Part shown: piece after piece, positions 1-8,437 of the stretch
Numbering within the stretch: position 1 is the first letter of the stretch
Layout of the letters: the number at the start of each line of letters is the position of its first letter
The notes under the pieces: model-generated
Databases searched by the model: none
Seen by the model: only the letters and a program-made list of their open reading frames with translations
What the model was told of the DNA's origin: nothing
Source: Chloroflexota bacterium
Lineage (GTDB): Bacteria > Chloroflexota > Anaerolineae > UBA2200 > JACIWT01
NCBI GenBank assembly: GCA_014360825.1
Contig: JACIWT010000001.1
Span: forward strand, 1-64,000
Length of the DNA: 64,000 nucleotides
Reading direction: 5' to 3'
Translations under genes and position numbers: made by a program

Positions 1-258
1 CTGGCCTACCTGCGTTGCCCGCTGGCACACCACAAAGCGATCCGCACCACCAACCTGCTGGAGCGCGCTTTTCAGGAGAGCCGTCGGCGCACCAGGGTGA
101 TCCCACATTTCTTCACCGAGAAAGCGTGCCTGAAACTGGTCTTCTCGGCCTTGTGGCAGGCAAGTCAGCGTTGGCGACGGGTGAGCATGACCGAGTTGGA
201 GCAGCAACAACTGCATCTCCTGCGCCGCGAACTCGGATTGCCATTGTACAACACATAG
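1..258 (+). CDS. IS256-family transposase, C-terminal fragment (5' end outside window)
   Basis: The first reading frame is open from base 1 to a TAG at 256-258 and encodes the last 85 residues of a transposase. The motif RTTNLLERAFQESRRRTRVI followed by F.TE.A.L.L..A is the usual C-terminal signature of IS256/Mutator transposases, which move by a DDE mechanism. The catalytic part lies upstream of the window, so intactness cannot be judged. It sits about 100 bp before a second, unrelated transposase, so this edge is a nested or tandem insertion site. Confidence 0.85.
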   Translation: MAYLRCPLAHHKAIRTTNLLERAFQESRRRTRVIPHFFTEKACLKLVFSALWQASQRWRRVSMTELEQQQLHLLRRELGLPLYNT

Positions 259-260
259 GA

Positions 261-1445
261 GGGCTGTACTGATCATAGCGTACCTACGTCGCCTATTTTA
301 CAGGAAAAACCTGACTTGACCTACCTGAGGACCACTTCCTGGTCAAACTGAATCACGTGGTCCCTTGGGAGCAATTCACCGCGAAACTAGTTCAATATTA
401 CAGAGGCCGCGCCCAGGAGGGGCGTCCGCCCTATGACCCGGTCGTGGTCTTAAAAATGCTGCTCGTCTCCTACTTGTACAATATCTCTGAGCGTGATACA
501 GAAGACCTGGCTAACTTCTACCTGCCGGTAAAGTATTTCTTGGGCCTGGGGGTAGACGAGAAGGCCCCTGATCACAGCACTCTGACCGCTTTCAAGAATC
601 GCATCCTGGAGAATGGCAAACTGGCTGCCTACCAGAGCCTGCTCCAAGAGATCGTCCGCCTAGCCCAGGAACGGGGCGTGGCCTTCGGCTCCATCCAGGT
701 TGTAGATAGCACCCATTCCATCGCTGATGTGAACGTGGAGAAGGAGGAACATAGGCAGAAGGAAGGCAAACCCCCTCGGGACAACCACGCCAGTTGGGGG
801 TGAAGGGAAGCAAAAAAGTGCGAGGGGAGAGGGGAGTCCGAAAACAGCCACAATACTTTTACGGGTACAAGCAGCATGTCAGTTTCAACGCCCAGGCAGA
901 GATCATCACCAGCCTTTGTTGCTCCACAGGTCATGATTACGATGGGCACTACCTTCCTCGCCTGGTCGAAGCCGACCTGGCATTAGGACTACCGGTAGAG
1001 ACTTACGCTGCAGATCGGGGCTACGACGACTCAGAGAATCACGTTTTCCTGGCTGAAAACGGTTTGCATTCCGCTATTCGGCTGAACAGTTATCGGACTC
1101 GGAAGAAAGACCTCAACAAGAGGGTGTGGCTGGAAAAGGAAGTTAGTGAGCCATATCAGGCCGGTTTGAAAGAGAGGTACAAGATCGAGCGCAAGTTTGG
1201 TGAGGGCAAGAGATATCACGGGATGGGGAGGTGCCGCTACCTTGGCCTGGTCCGCTACGCCATTCAGAGCATTCTGACGGCCATCGTATTGAATCTCAAG
1301 CGGTTGGTGAAGTTGCTCACTGGAGTCTCATTCCGAGGCCGGGCCAAAGTAGTGGTCTAGACCGAGGGAGGAGTGCGTCTGAGAGAGGAAGAGGGTAGAG
1401 CGAAAGGCGGTTAGAGGATGGAAAATGGCCTGATCAGCACTAGGC
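261..1445 (+). mobile_element. Possible extent of the IS carrying the frameshifted transposase
   Basis: Bases 261-275 and the reverse complement of 1431-1445 match at 10 of 15 positions and share the block CTGATCA, so they may be the terminal inverted repeats that flank the transposase. I could not confirm a target-site duplication. The boundaries are tentative. Confidence 0.25.
357..1360 (+). pseudogene. IS5/IS1182-type transposase split by a -1 frameshift
   Basis: Two overlapping frames (357-803 and 794-1360) together make one DDE transposase of about 334 residues. The first part has the DUF772-like N-terminus (YDPVVVLKMLLVSYLY) and the first catalytic Asp (VVDSTH). The second has YGYKQHVSFN, the second Asp (ADRGYDD) and the Y-R-E signature around ERYKIERKFGE. 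The break is at a run of five G (796-800): one more G, or a -1 slip, joins SWG to VKGSKK, which looks like the normal uninterrupted family sequence. It is therefore a single-base deletion, an assembly error or, less likely, programmed frameshifting. The codon use looks ordinary. Confidence 0.8.
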
Positions 1446-1604
1446 TTGGCTTTCTAAGAGGTTCTCACAAGCCTGTGATAGGTTTGTAACCTGTCAATTT
1501 TTCCTCTCCGCTAGAGAGTTAGCTCTCAATAACCCACTTTTTCAACACTCTCTTTAACGACGGTTTTGAAAAGTCAACTTTGTCGGCGGCAACTTCGACA
1601 CACA

Positions 1605-1620
1605 ACTGGATGCATCCAGT
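1605..1620. repeat. Perfect 16-bp palindrome
   Basis: ACTGGATGCATCCAGT equals its own reverse complement with no spacer. It lies 80 bp upstream of the -35-like element for the following membrane-protein gene. It may be an operator for a dimeric regulator; it is not linked to any known site. Confidence 0.5.
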
Positions 1621-1684
1621 ACCTTACAGTAGTGTTTGTCTAATCCAAGCATCCTGAATTTGTACTGTATGAGATGCGAGGTCT

Positions 1685-1714
1685 TTGACGAAAATTGCGA
1701 GTTTGTGTTAGTAT
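1685..1714 (+). promoter_or_regulatory. Candidate promoter for the 1790-3982 gene
   Basis: TTGACG at 1685-1690 and TAGTAT at 1709-1714 are separated by 18 bp, leaving a leader of about 70 nt before the chosen start. The -35 is good and the -10 is fair. Confidence 0.35.
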
Positions 1715-1789
1715 GACAACACTCTGTTAGGATCTCCCGAAAAGGGCGTTTTGCTGTTACTCGGGCGAGAACGAGAGAGCAATTCGGAT

Positions 1790-3982
1790 ATGTGTGATCG
1801 AGCCAGTAGATTTGTAAGCGTTCTATTGTTGGGTTTTCTCGTGCTAGGGATAGCCTACAGCTTTGCTAACCCGCCCTTCGAGAGCCCCGATGAGATGCAG
1901 CACTTTGCTTACGTGCGCCATCTGGCCGAGGGACGTGGCCTACCTCCACAGGGGAAGGAAGCGCTGACAAGCCCTAGCCGGCAAGAGGGCAGCCAGCCAC
2001 CCCTCTATTATGTCCTCGCCGGCATAGTAACCACCTGGGTGGATGCCAACAACTTCCCCGCTATAGTGCGTCTCAATCCACACTACTGGCCCGAGGCGTA
2101 TGGTACGGAGTACGACAACAAGAATGTGGTGTTGCACACGACCCAAGAATGGCCGCCCGAGCATACGTACCTCGCACTATATCTCTCACGCTGGGTATCG
2201 CTTCTCATGGGCATGGTAGCAGTGTTCACGACGTATCTTCTCTCTCGCGAGGTGTTTCACGGAGATCGGTGGCTGGTGCTCGCACCGCCGCTATTGCTAT
2301 CTTGCACCCCGCAGTTTCTCTTTATCAGTGCATCAGTGAACAACGATGCGACAGCAGCAGCTACCTGTGGCTTGGCCTTATGGACCATGGCCCATCTAAT
2401 ACGCTCGGGACCCTCATGGCGGTGGATCATTGCCTTAGGCGTGGCAGTAGGTCTAGCCTGTCTTGCTAAGATAAGTGCTCTGGGCTTGATACCCTTGGCC
2501 ATATTGACATTACTGGCAGCCAAAGATCACTTTCACTCATCTCGACCGCTCATTCTTATGGGTGCGGTCCTCCTAGTACTCGTTTCCCTCATTGCAGGCT
2601 GGTGGTATGTGCGCAATTGGCTGCTCTATGGTAATCCCTTGGGTTGGGACACACACTTCGCTATGGATTGGGTCCGGACGACGCCTGCACCGCTATCCCG
2701 TCTCTGGGCGCAACTGCCCGCCGTTGGAAGGTCCTACTTCGCTGCTTTTGGCTGGGGTAATGTGCAGTTCCCTTCTCGGGTTTATAGCGCCATTGCCACA
2801 TTCGGACTTGCGGCTTTCGTCGGTTTGATAATCTACGCTGTAAAACCCCTGCCTGCCTCTGGGTCTCGTGTGATATGCCTCCTGACGCTTTGGGTAGGAG
2901 TAATGCTGGCTGCGTTGTTACTATGGATGCGATGGGTTACGGCTCCACACGGGCGCTTGCTCTTCCCTGCCGCTCCCGCTATCTCGGTCCTGCTTGTATT
3001 AGGCTGGCGGCGTTTGGTGCCCGCAAAGTGGGAACGAATTCTGCTCCTACCGCTGGCTGCGGTGTTCGTATTCGCACTGGCCGCGCCAGTTGCCGTGATC
3101 CGACCCACCTACGCTCGCCCACAGCAAGTAGCGCCTTCAGAGATCCCTTTGCGCTACTACGGGGATTTGGCTGCACTTTGGGATTTCCGCATTTCGCCTG
3201 AACGAGTGGTAGCAGGTGAGAACGCGTGGGTCACCCTTTGCTGGCGCGCATTAGGGGAGACCACAAAGGATTACAGCGTATTCGTGCAAATAGTGGGGCA
3301 TGGCGATGAGATCGTGGCCGACCGTTATACATATCCTGGGCTTGGTTCCTATCCTACGAGCCAATGGCAACTTGGCGACGCCTTTTGCGATACTCTGCGT
3401 GTCCCTATCCCCCCTCGAGCACCCGCGCCCAGCCTTTACCGCGTGGCCGTAGGGCTGTTTAACCATCAGACCCAAGAGCGATTACCCATTTACTTGGCGG
3501 ATGGGACGCCAACCGATGATCCCTTTGTGGGTCAGATCAAGGTACGTTCTCCAACGGAGAAAACTGTCACTATACCCAACCCCTTAGTTGCCCAGTTTGG
3601 GGAGGAGATCGCTTTGCTTGGATATAGGATAGATCAGCAGCCAAGCAAGCCCGGTAGTCGTGTCTCCTTAGCTTTGTACTGGCAAGCGTTACGGATGCCC
3701 TCAGCAGATCACACGGTATTCGTGCATCTGTGCGACCAGAAGGGCAAAATCGTGGCCCAGGCCGATGGTGAGCCGCAGGACGGCAATTATCCCACTTCCT
3801 GGTGGGATGCTGGGGAAACAGTGGTGGACGAGCGTTCGCTGACAGCGCCATTGAAGCCAGGGAAATATTCCCTGGTGGTAGGATTATATGACCGGACAAC
3901 AGGTACTCGGCTATCAGTGTCCGGTGGAGCATTTGAAAGCATAGAAGAGGTTGTGCTGCCAGTTCAAGTAACGGTGCAATGA
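1790..3982 (+). CDS. Polytopic membrane protein, DUF2142/GT39-like, with two C-terminal beta-sandwich repeats
   Basis: This 730-residue protein starts with a membrane segment and then the motif NPPFESPDEMQHF, a conserved acidic loop typical of DUF2142 and ArnT/PMT-like (GT-C) glycosyltransferases that use lipid-linked sugars outside the membrane. About ten hydrophobic segments follow. The last third is soluble and contains two copies of a repeat (near residues 450-570 and 590-715) with the pattern LYW.A..-VFVHL-P..YPTSWW..GE.V.DE-PG.Y.L.VGLYD. ATG 1790 is chosen because the hydrophobic leader follows directly; an upstream TTG at 1751 would add 13 polar residues. It overlaps the next gene by 4 bp, so the two are cotranslated. 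The sugar donor and acceptor are unknown. Confidence 0.7.
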   Translation: MCDRASRFVSVLLLGFLVLGIAYSFANPPFESPDEMQHFAYVRHLAEGRGLPPQGKEALTSPSRQEGSQPPLYYVLAGIVTTWVDANNFPAIVRLNPHYWPEAYGTEYDNKNVVLHTTQEWPPEHTYLALYLSRWVSLLMGMVAVFTTYLLSREVFHGDRWLVLAPPLLLSCTPQFLFISASVNNDATAAATCGLALWTMAHLIRSGPSWRWIIALGVAVGLACLAKISALGLIPLAILTLLAAKDHFHSSRPLILMGAVLLVLVSLIAGWWYVRNWLLYGNPLGWDTHFAMDWVRTTPAPLSRLWAQLPAVGRSYFAAFGWGNVQFPSRVYSAIATFGLAAFVGLIIYAVKPLPASGSRVICLLTLWVGVMLAALLLWMRWVTAPHGRLLFPAAPAISVLLVLGWRRLVPAKWERILLLPLAAVFVFALAAPVAVIRPTYARPQQVAPSEIPLRYYGDLAALWDFRISPERVVAGENAWVTLCWRALGETTKDYSVFVQIVGHGDEIVADRYTYPGLGSYPTSQWQLGDAFCDTLRVPIPPRAPAPSLYRVAVGLFNHQTQERLPIYLADGTPTDDPFVGQIKVRSPTEKTVTIPNPLVAQFGEEIALLGYRIDQQPSKPGSRVSLALYWQALRMPSADHTVFVHLCDQKGKIVAQADGEPQDGNYPTSWWDAGETVVDERSLTAPLKPGKYSLVVGLYDRTTGTRLSVSGGAFESIEEVVLPVQVTVQ

Positions 3983-6804
3983 TGTCTTGCCACGCGATGC
4001 CCATCCGGCTGCTATTGGCAGCCCTCATACTCATCGCCTTCGGCGTGCGCGTTTACCGCTTGGAGGCTCAACCGCTCTGGACCGACGAAGGATTAAGTCT
4101 TTATCGCGCTCGATTGGATTTACCAGGCATCTTGAGCAACGAGATCGTGGTGCGCGGTGTAGTCACCAAGGACACGACCCCGCCGTTTTATTTCCTGCTG
4201 TTGCATTTTCTGAGAGCAGGAGCAGGTGAATCAGTCTTTGCCCTGCGCATGTTAGGCGTAATGGCTGGCGTACTGATGGTGCCATTGCTATTCTTGTTAG
4301 GGCAACGGCTTTTCTCTAAGCAAGCCGGCCTAGCAACAGCGTTCTTAGGTGCACTCTCACCATTCCATGTCTGGTACAGCCAGGATGCGCGTACCTATTC
4401 CCTGCTCATTGCGCTGAGTCTAATCTCAGTATACGCTTTGTTGCGCATGAGAGATCACCTTGCGTCACGTTCCCAGCGGGTTATGTGGGTCGGTGCTTGG
4501 GTACTGGCAGGGGTGACAATGCTCTACACCCATTACACGGGCTTCTTAGTCCTCGCTTTTGAAGGCGTGGTGCTCATTGTGGACAGTGTACTGCGGTCAC
4601 GGAGACGTTGGCTACTGGCTGTAGGCATCCTTGCCAGCCTGCCTACCATCCCCCTAGTGCAATACGCTGTCTGGAGAACTCAGCACGTTAGTGAATACGG
4701 CGTGGCTTTTCGCCCGCTGGATCGCATTTTTCAGGAACTCATCAGCGCGTTCAGTCTGGGTCTCTCAGAGACGCTGGTACATCCCTGGTGGGCAATTCTG
4801 CCTTTCTTGGCGCTCGCGATCTTGGGCGCATTTTGGGTGCGAGATAGGCAATGGAGACCCTCACTGTTTTTGCTGGCCTATTTTCTCGTCCCGGTGCTCA
4901 TCTTTTTCGTCATCACTTTATTCAAGCCCCTTTATACCGGCCCTCGCCACCTGATCATCGTGCTGCCGGCTTTCCTACTGCTGATGGGGCAGGGCCTGGC
5001 TCTTCTCTGGGAGCGACAGAAATTCCTGTTCGCTATGGCTGCCCTGTGGGTAACCGCAGGTATGATCATCTGGCTGAATACCCAGTTCACCGACATTCGG
5101 TTTGTGAAAGATGATATCCGCTCCGCAGCGGCTTACATAACGGAAAATGCCCGGGCGGATGATATCGTGATACTACATGATGCCATCATCGGCTTTGTGT
5201 TCGATTACTACTATGAAGGCGCTGCCCCGTGGACTGTCATCCCAGAATACACCCAGAATGACCAAAATACTGCCCTAATGGAGTTCCAAGAGGCTGCAGA
5301 GACCCATCGCCGCACGTGGTTTCTCTACTGGCCACCGCCCCGGGCGGCCTTTCCCCCAGATTTGCTGCCCAATTGGGCCGACGCCAACCTCCTGAAATAC
5401 GACCAGGTGGTTTTCCCGTTCATGTGGCTACCGATGGGTGTAGCAGTCTATGGGCCGCGATACCCCGCGGTTTCCACCCCCCCGGATGATGCAGTGCCAA
5501 TCTACAGAGAATGGGAGACTGGCCTGCAGTTGGCAGCAGTCAGCCTGCCGACGAGTCCATCGTTGGCGGGAGAAAAGATATCTTTCCATTTGTACTGGTT
5601 GGCAGGACCCGATAACCAGCCTGATTACCACCTCCAGTTCCGCCTCATTGATCCTCAAGGGCAGGAATGGGCGGGATGGGATGGCCCTATTTTCAAATTC
5701 TTACCGACACGCGCCTGGCCAAAAGGACAGTTCATGGTCCAGGAAGTAGAGTTCAGGCTACCACCCGATTTGCCACCCATTGAATACGGCGTGCAAGTGC
5801 GCATCGCTGATGAGAAAACAGGGCATACTTTCGTCCTGACCGGCAAAGGTGATCAGGAAAGAGACGCTGCTCTGCTTCTCGGTACGATACGTGTGGCACG
5901 CTGCACTGATCCAACGAAATTCTATGCCAAGGAAATGGGGACGCCAACGCGGGTTCGTTTCGTCCCCGATCTGGAACTAATAGCCTATCGCCTACCTCAG
6001 TCGCCAACACGACCGGGCTATGCGCTGCCTGTGGAACTCCACTGGCGAGCGACACGAACATTGCAGAGCGATTATCGCCTGAGGGTTTGGCTGGCTGGGC
6101 AGTGGGGTCAGCGCTGGGGGGAAATGGAAACCACACTATCGGCCATTGACTTTCCCACATTTCTTTGGCAGCAGGGAGATCGCGCGTGGGGAAGGCTGAA
6201 ATTCCGCCTCCCGAGAGAGATACCGAGCGGTGATTATGACTTGTGTCTGCAGGTGTTCGATGTGGCGGTCGGCGAAGCCCTGGGCGTCGTTGGTGCTGGG
6301 CCTTGGCCAACAAACTTTGTCACCTTGGGCCGAGTTCGCGTCGAGAGCTGGCCCTTTGTCACCGAAACCCCACCGATGGTGCACGAGACGAATGCACTGG
6401 TGGGAGGAGCGGCTCGACTAGAAGGCTACAACCTCTCCGCCAGTCGCCTCACGCCGGGTCCCCTGACACTCACACTCTACTGGCGAGCCGTAGAAACATT
6501 TGACAGAAGTTATCATGTTTTCGTGCATCTGGTCAGTGCGCACGAGGTCATCGTAAGTCAATCCGATGGTGTGCCGGTGAACTGGACCCGACCCACAGAC
6601 AGTTGGCGGCGCGGCGAAGTCATTGTGGATGAGCACCACCTTACGATTGGTGAGCAGATTCCACCAGGGGTGTATTCGCTTTATGTCGGGCTTTATGACC
6701 CCAAATCCAAGGTGTTAGAACGGCTGAAAGTCGTTCTCGATGGCATCGAGCGCGTGGATGGGCGTGTTCCCCTAGGGACCATCGAAGTGGTTGGGCCCCC
6801 ATGA
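3979..6804 (+). CDS. GT39-family (PMT/ArnT-like) membrane glycosyltransferase with three C-terminal beta-sandwich repeats
   Basis: The 941-residue protein has an N-terminal membrane domain of about 430 residues. The first extracellular loop carries WTDEG, the acidic motif at the catalytic centre of GT-C enzymes, and HVWYSQDARTYSLL is the usual second conserved loop of this family. Three copies of the same beta-sandwich repeat seen in the upstream protein follow (near residues 510-630, 655-770 and 800-935), the last being the best (LYWRAVETFDRSYHVFVHL ... GLYD). ATG 3979 overlaps the preceding stop. It probably transfers a sugar from a polyprenyl carrier to a surface protein or polymer, with the repeats binding the polymer or wall. 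The specificity cannot be read from the sequence. Confidence 0.8.
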   Translation: MMSCHAMPIRLLLAALILIAFGVRVYRLEAQPLWTDEGLSLYRARLDLPGILSNEIVVRGVVTKDTTPPFYFLLLHFLRAGAGESVFALRMLGVMAGVLMVPLLFLLGQRLFSKQAGLATAFLGALSPFHVWYSQDARTYSLLIALSLISVYALLRMRDHLASRSQRVMWVGAWVLAGVTMLYTHYTGFLVLAFEGVVLIVDSVLRSRRRWLLAVGILASLPTIPLVQYAVWRTQHVSEYGVAFRPLDRIFQELISAFSLGLSETLVHPWWAILPFLALAILGAFWVRDRQWRPSLFLLAYFLVPVLIFFVITLFKPLYTGPRHLIIVLPAFLLLMGQGLALLWERQKFLFAMAALWVTAGMIIWLNTQFTDIRFVKDDIRSAAAYITENARADDIVILHDAIIGFVFDYYYEGAAPWTVIPEYTQNDQNTALMEFQEAAETHRRTWFLYWPPPRAAFPPDLLPNWADANLLKYDQVVFPFMWLPMGVAVYGPRYPAVSTPPDDAVPIYREWETGLQLAAVSLPTSPSLAGEKISFHLYWLAGPDNQPDYHLQFRLIDPQGQEWAGWDGPIFKFLPTRAWPKGQFMVQEVEFRLPPDLPPIEYGVQVRIADEKTGHTFVLTGKGDQERDAALLLGTIRVARCTDPTKFYAKEMGTPTRVRFVPDLELIAYRLPQSPTRPGYALPVELHWRATRTLQSDYRLRVWLAGQWGQRWGEMETTLSAIDFPTFLWQQGDRAWGRLKFRLPREIPSGDYDLCLQVFDVAVGEALGVVGAGPWPTNFVTLGRVRVESWPFVTETPPMVHETNALVGGAARLEGYNLSASRLTPGPLTLTLYWRAVETFDRSYHVFVHLVSAHEVIVSQSDGVPVNWTRPTDSWRRGEVIVDEHHLTIGEQIPPGVYSLYVGLYDPKSKVLERLKVVLDGIERVDGRVPLGTIEVVGPP

Positions 6805-6811
6805 ACCCCAT

Positions 6812-6840
6812 TTGACAAGTCAGGCCACGTATGCTACAAT
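6812..6840 (+). promoter_or_regulatory. Sigma-70-type promoter of the Rrf2 gene
   Basis: TTGACA (6812-6817) and TACAAT (6835-6840) are separated by exactly 17 bp, close to consensus. The start codon of the regulator lies 45 bp downstream. Confidence 0.85.
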
Positions 6841-6862
6841 TTCTATTAAGATAATAGAAATT
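6838..6862. promoter_or_regulatory. Perfect inverted repeat over the -10 region: probable Rrf2 operator
   Basis: Two 11-bp arms, AATTTCTATTA (6838-6848) and TAATAGAAATT (6852-6862), are perfect reverse complements around a 3-bp spacer. The left arm overlaps the last three bases of the -10 box and the right arm covers the expected transcription start, so a bound dimer would block initiation. Rrf2 regulators commonly repress their own gene from such palindromes. Assigning it to this protein is inference from position. Confidence 0.65.
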
Positions 6863-6884
6863 ATAAACAAGTGGTTTGCAGAGG

Positions 6885-7304
6885 ATGAAACTCTCGACCC
6901 GGGGTGAATACGCAGCGCGGGCGGTCATGGAAATCGCCCTCCGGGGGAGTCAACGCCCGGTGAAAATCCGCGACATCGCCCAGCGCCAGGATATCCCTCT
7001 CAAGTATCTGGAATCCATCCTGCTCACTTTGCAGCGCGCAGGTGTCGTGCGCAGCAAACGCGGGGCCAACGGCGGATATTATTTGGCTCGTCCAGCGGAG
7101 GCTATTACGGTCGGCGAGGTCATTCGGGCCATGGATGGACCTCTCGCACCGATTGGTTGCGTGAGCGTAAGCGCCTACGAGTTCTGTCCCCGGGAAGGCA
7201 TCTGTGGCCTCAAATGGGTGTGGCAGGAAACACGGAATGCGATCGCGGAAGTTTTAGATAACACTACTTTCGCCGAGGTATGTGAGAGAGCGCCGAAACG
7301 TTAG
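6885..7304 (+). CDS. Rrf2-family transcriptional regulator
   Basis: This 139-residue protein opens with MKLSTRGEYAARAV and continues through a winged helix (IRDIAQ..DIPLKYLESIL..L..AG.V.S.RG..GGY.LA), the classic Rrf2 layout shared with IscR, CymR and NsrR. Three cysteines near residues 90-106 (GCVSVSAYEFCPREGICGL) match the position of the Fe-S or redox-sensing cysteines of the family, so sensing of iron-sulphur status, nitric oxide or redox is possible. ATG 6885 is preferred; a TTG at 6876 would add three residues. An autoregulatory palindrome lies over its promoter. The gene precedes pstSCAB, an unusual neighbour; no co-regulation is shown. Confidence 0.9.
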   Translation: MKLSTRGEYAARAVMEIALRGSQRPVKIRDIAQRQDIPLKYLESILLTLQRAGVVRSKRGANGGYYLARPAEAITVGEVIRAMDGPLAPIGCVSVSAYEFCPREGICGLKWVWQETRNAIAEVLDNTTFAEVCERAPKR

Positions 7305-7324
7305 ATCCGCGTCAAAACCCGAAC

Positions 7325-7340
7325 TTACAAAACGATTACG
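7325..7340 (+). promoter_or_regulatory. Pho-box-like direct repeat upstream of pstS
   Basis: TTACA (7325-7329) recurs as TTACG (7336-7340) with an 11-bp period, the spacing of half-sites in PhoB/PhoP boxes. The match is short and 120 bp from pstS, so it is only suggestive. Confidence 0.2.
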
Positions 7341-7345
7341 CACTA

Positions 7346-7380
7346 CTGGGAGCCAGAAGGCGTGTAGCCGAGGCTCCCAG
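7346..7380 (+). other. Hairpin between the Rrf2 gene and pstS
   Basis: CTGGGAGCC (7346-7354) and GGCTCCCAG (7372-7380) form a perfect 9-bp stem around a 17-nt loop. No U tract follows, so it is not a standard intrinsic terminator. It could slow or process the transcript ahead of the pst operon. Confidence 0.4.
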
Positions 7381-7462
7381 TGCCGTTTCCGAAGCCAAAT
7401 ACCCCTTTATACGCAGGGAATTAGGAGTTAGCCCAATTTCAGACCCGGAGGAAGACATTGCG

Positions 7463-8437
7463 ATGCGACGATGTACGTTGTTCTATGCTTTATTGTCCAT
7501 CGTACTGGCTTTGACTTCAGCGGTGGGTTGTAGGGAAAAGCAGCAGATTACAGGCTCTACCACCGAGAATACAGGTAAACCTATCTCCATTTCTGGCGCG
7601 TATGCTCTCTACCCCATGGTCGTGCGCTGGAGTGAAGAGTACAAAGCCCGCCATCCAGGCATCCAGTTCGACGTACAGGCTGGTGGTGCAGGCAAGGGTA
7701 TGACCGATGTGCTGGCCGGGGCTGTGGACATAGCCATGATCTCGCGGAGCATCAAAGAAGTGGAAGTAGAGCAGGGCGCAGTGCCCTTCGCCGTCTGCAA
7801 GGATGCCGTGGTCTTTGTGGTCAACGCACAGAACCCCGTGTTGGACTTGCTATCAGCGCACGGCCTGACGAAAGAGCAGTTGGCGCGGCTCTTTCTTAAC
7901 CCGGAACCCATTACTTGGGGTGCACTTCTGGGCACTGGTCATACTGAGCGGGTCAACGTTTACACCCGCGCGGATTCTTGCGGCGCGGCCGAGATGGTTG
8001 CCAAGTATCTGGGTGTGGAGGCACAGGAAGATTTGCACGGGATTGCTGTAAATGGCGACCCCGGTGTAGCCGAAGCAGTGCGTCGAGATCCACTAGGCAT
8101 CGGCTACAACAACATTGGCTTCGCTTACGACCTGACGACTGGGGTAGCGGTTTCTGGGCTTCAGGTGGTGCCACTTGACCTAAACGGCAACTATCAACTC
8201 GATCCAGATGAATCCTTCTATGCTACCAAAACCGACATTGTGGCTGCTATCGCTGCTGGGCGCTACCCCTCACCGCCGGCTCGCGCGCTTTACCTGGTAA
8301 CGAAAGGTTCCCCAGATCCCGTTGAGGCAGATTTCATCCGCTGGGTGTTGACGGATGGACAAGCATTTGTGGACGAGGTGGGCTACGTCAGCCTACCCGA
8401 GACAGTACTGCAAACTGAATTGGGGCGTCTGCCATGA
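7463..8437 (+). CDS. pstS: Phosphate ABC transporter substrate-binding lipoprotein
   Basis: The 324-residue protein has a lipoprotein signal peptide ending in SAVGC (Cys23) and then a PstS-type periplasmic-binding fold. SISGAYALYPMVVRW and AGGAGKGMTDVLAGAVDIAMISR are the characteristic anion-binding segments, and the later GIGYNNIGFAYD segment fits the second lobe. It captures phosphate outside the membrane and delivers it to PstCA. GGAGGAAG precedes ATG 7463. The stop overlaps the pstC start (ATGA). It is the first gene of pstSCAB. No phoU follows. A related oxyanion cannot be excluded, but the whole gene order is that of Pst. Confidence 0.88.
   Translation: MRRCTLFYALLSIVLALTSAVGCREKQQITGSTTENTGKPISISGAYALYPMVVRWSEEYKARHPGIQFDVQAGGAGKGMTDVLAGAVDIAMISRSIKEVEVEQGAVPFAVCKDAVVFVVNAQNPVLDLLSAHGLTKEQLARLFLNPEPITWGALLGTGHTERVNVYTRADSCGAAEMVAKYLGVEAQEDLHGIAVNGDPGVAEAVRRDPLGIGYNNIGFAYDLTTGVAVSGLQVVPLDLNGNYQLDPDESFYATKTDIVAAIAAGRYPSPPARALYLVTKGSPDPVEADFIRWVLTDGQAFVDEVGYVSLPETVLQTELGRLP

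Larger units (their letters stand above)
1361..1789. other. Intergenic region of about 430 bp between IS and membrane-protein gene
   Basis: No open frame resembling a protein was seen. The region holds the probable right IS end (1431-1445), a small AGAG/CTCT hairpin near 1512, a perfect 16-bp palindrome (1605-1620) and a promoter-like pair before the next gene (1685-1714). Confidence 0.6.
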
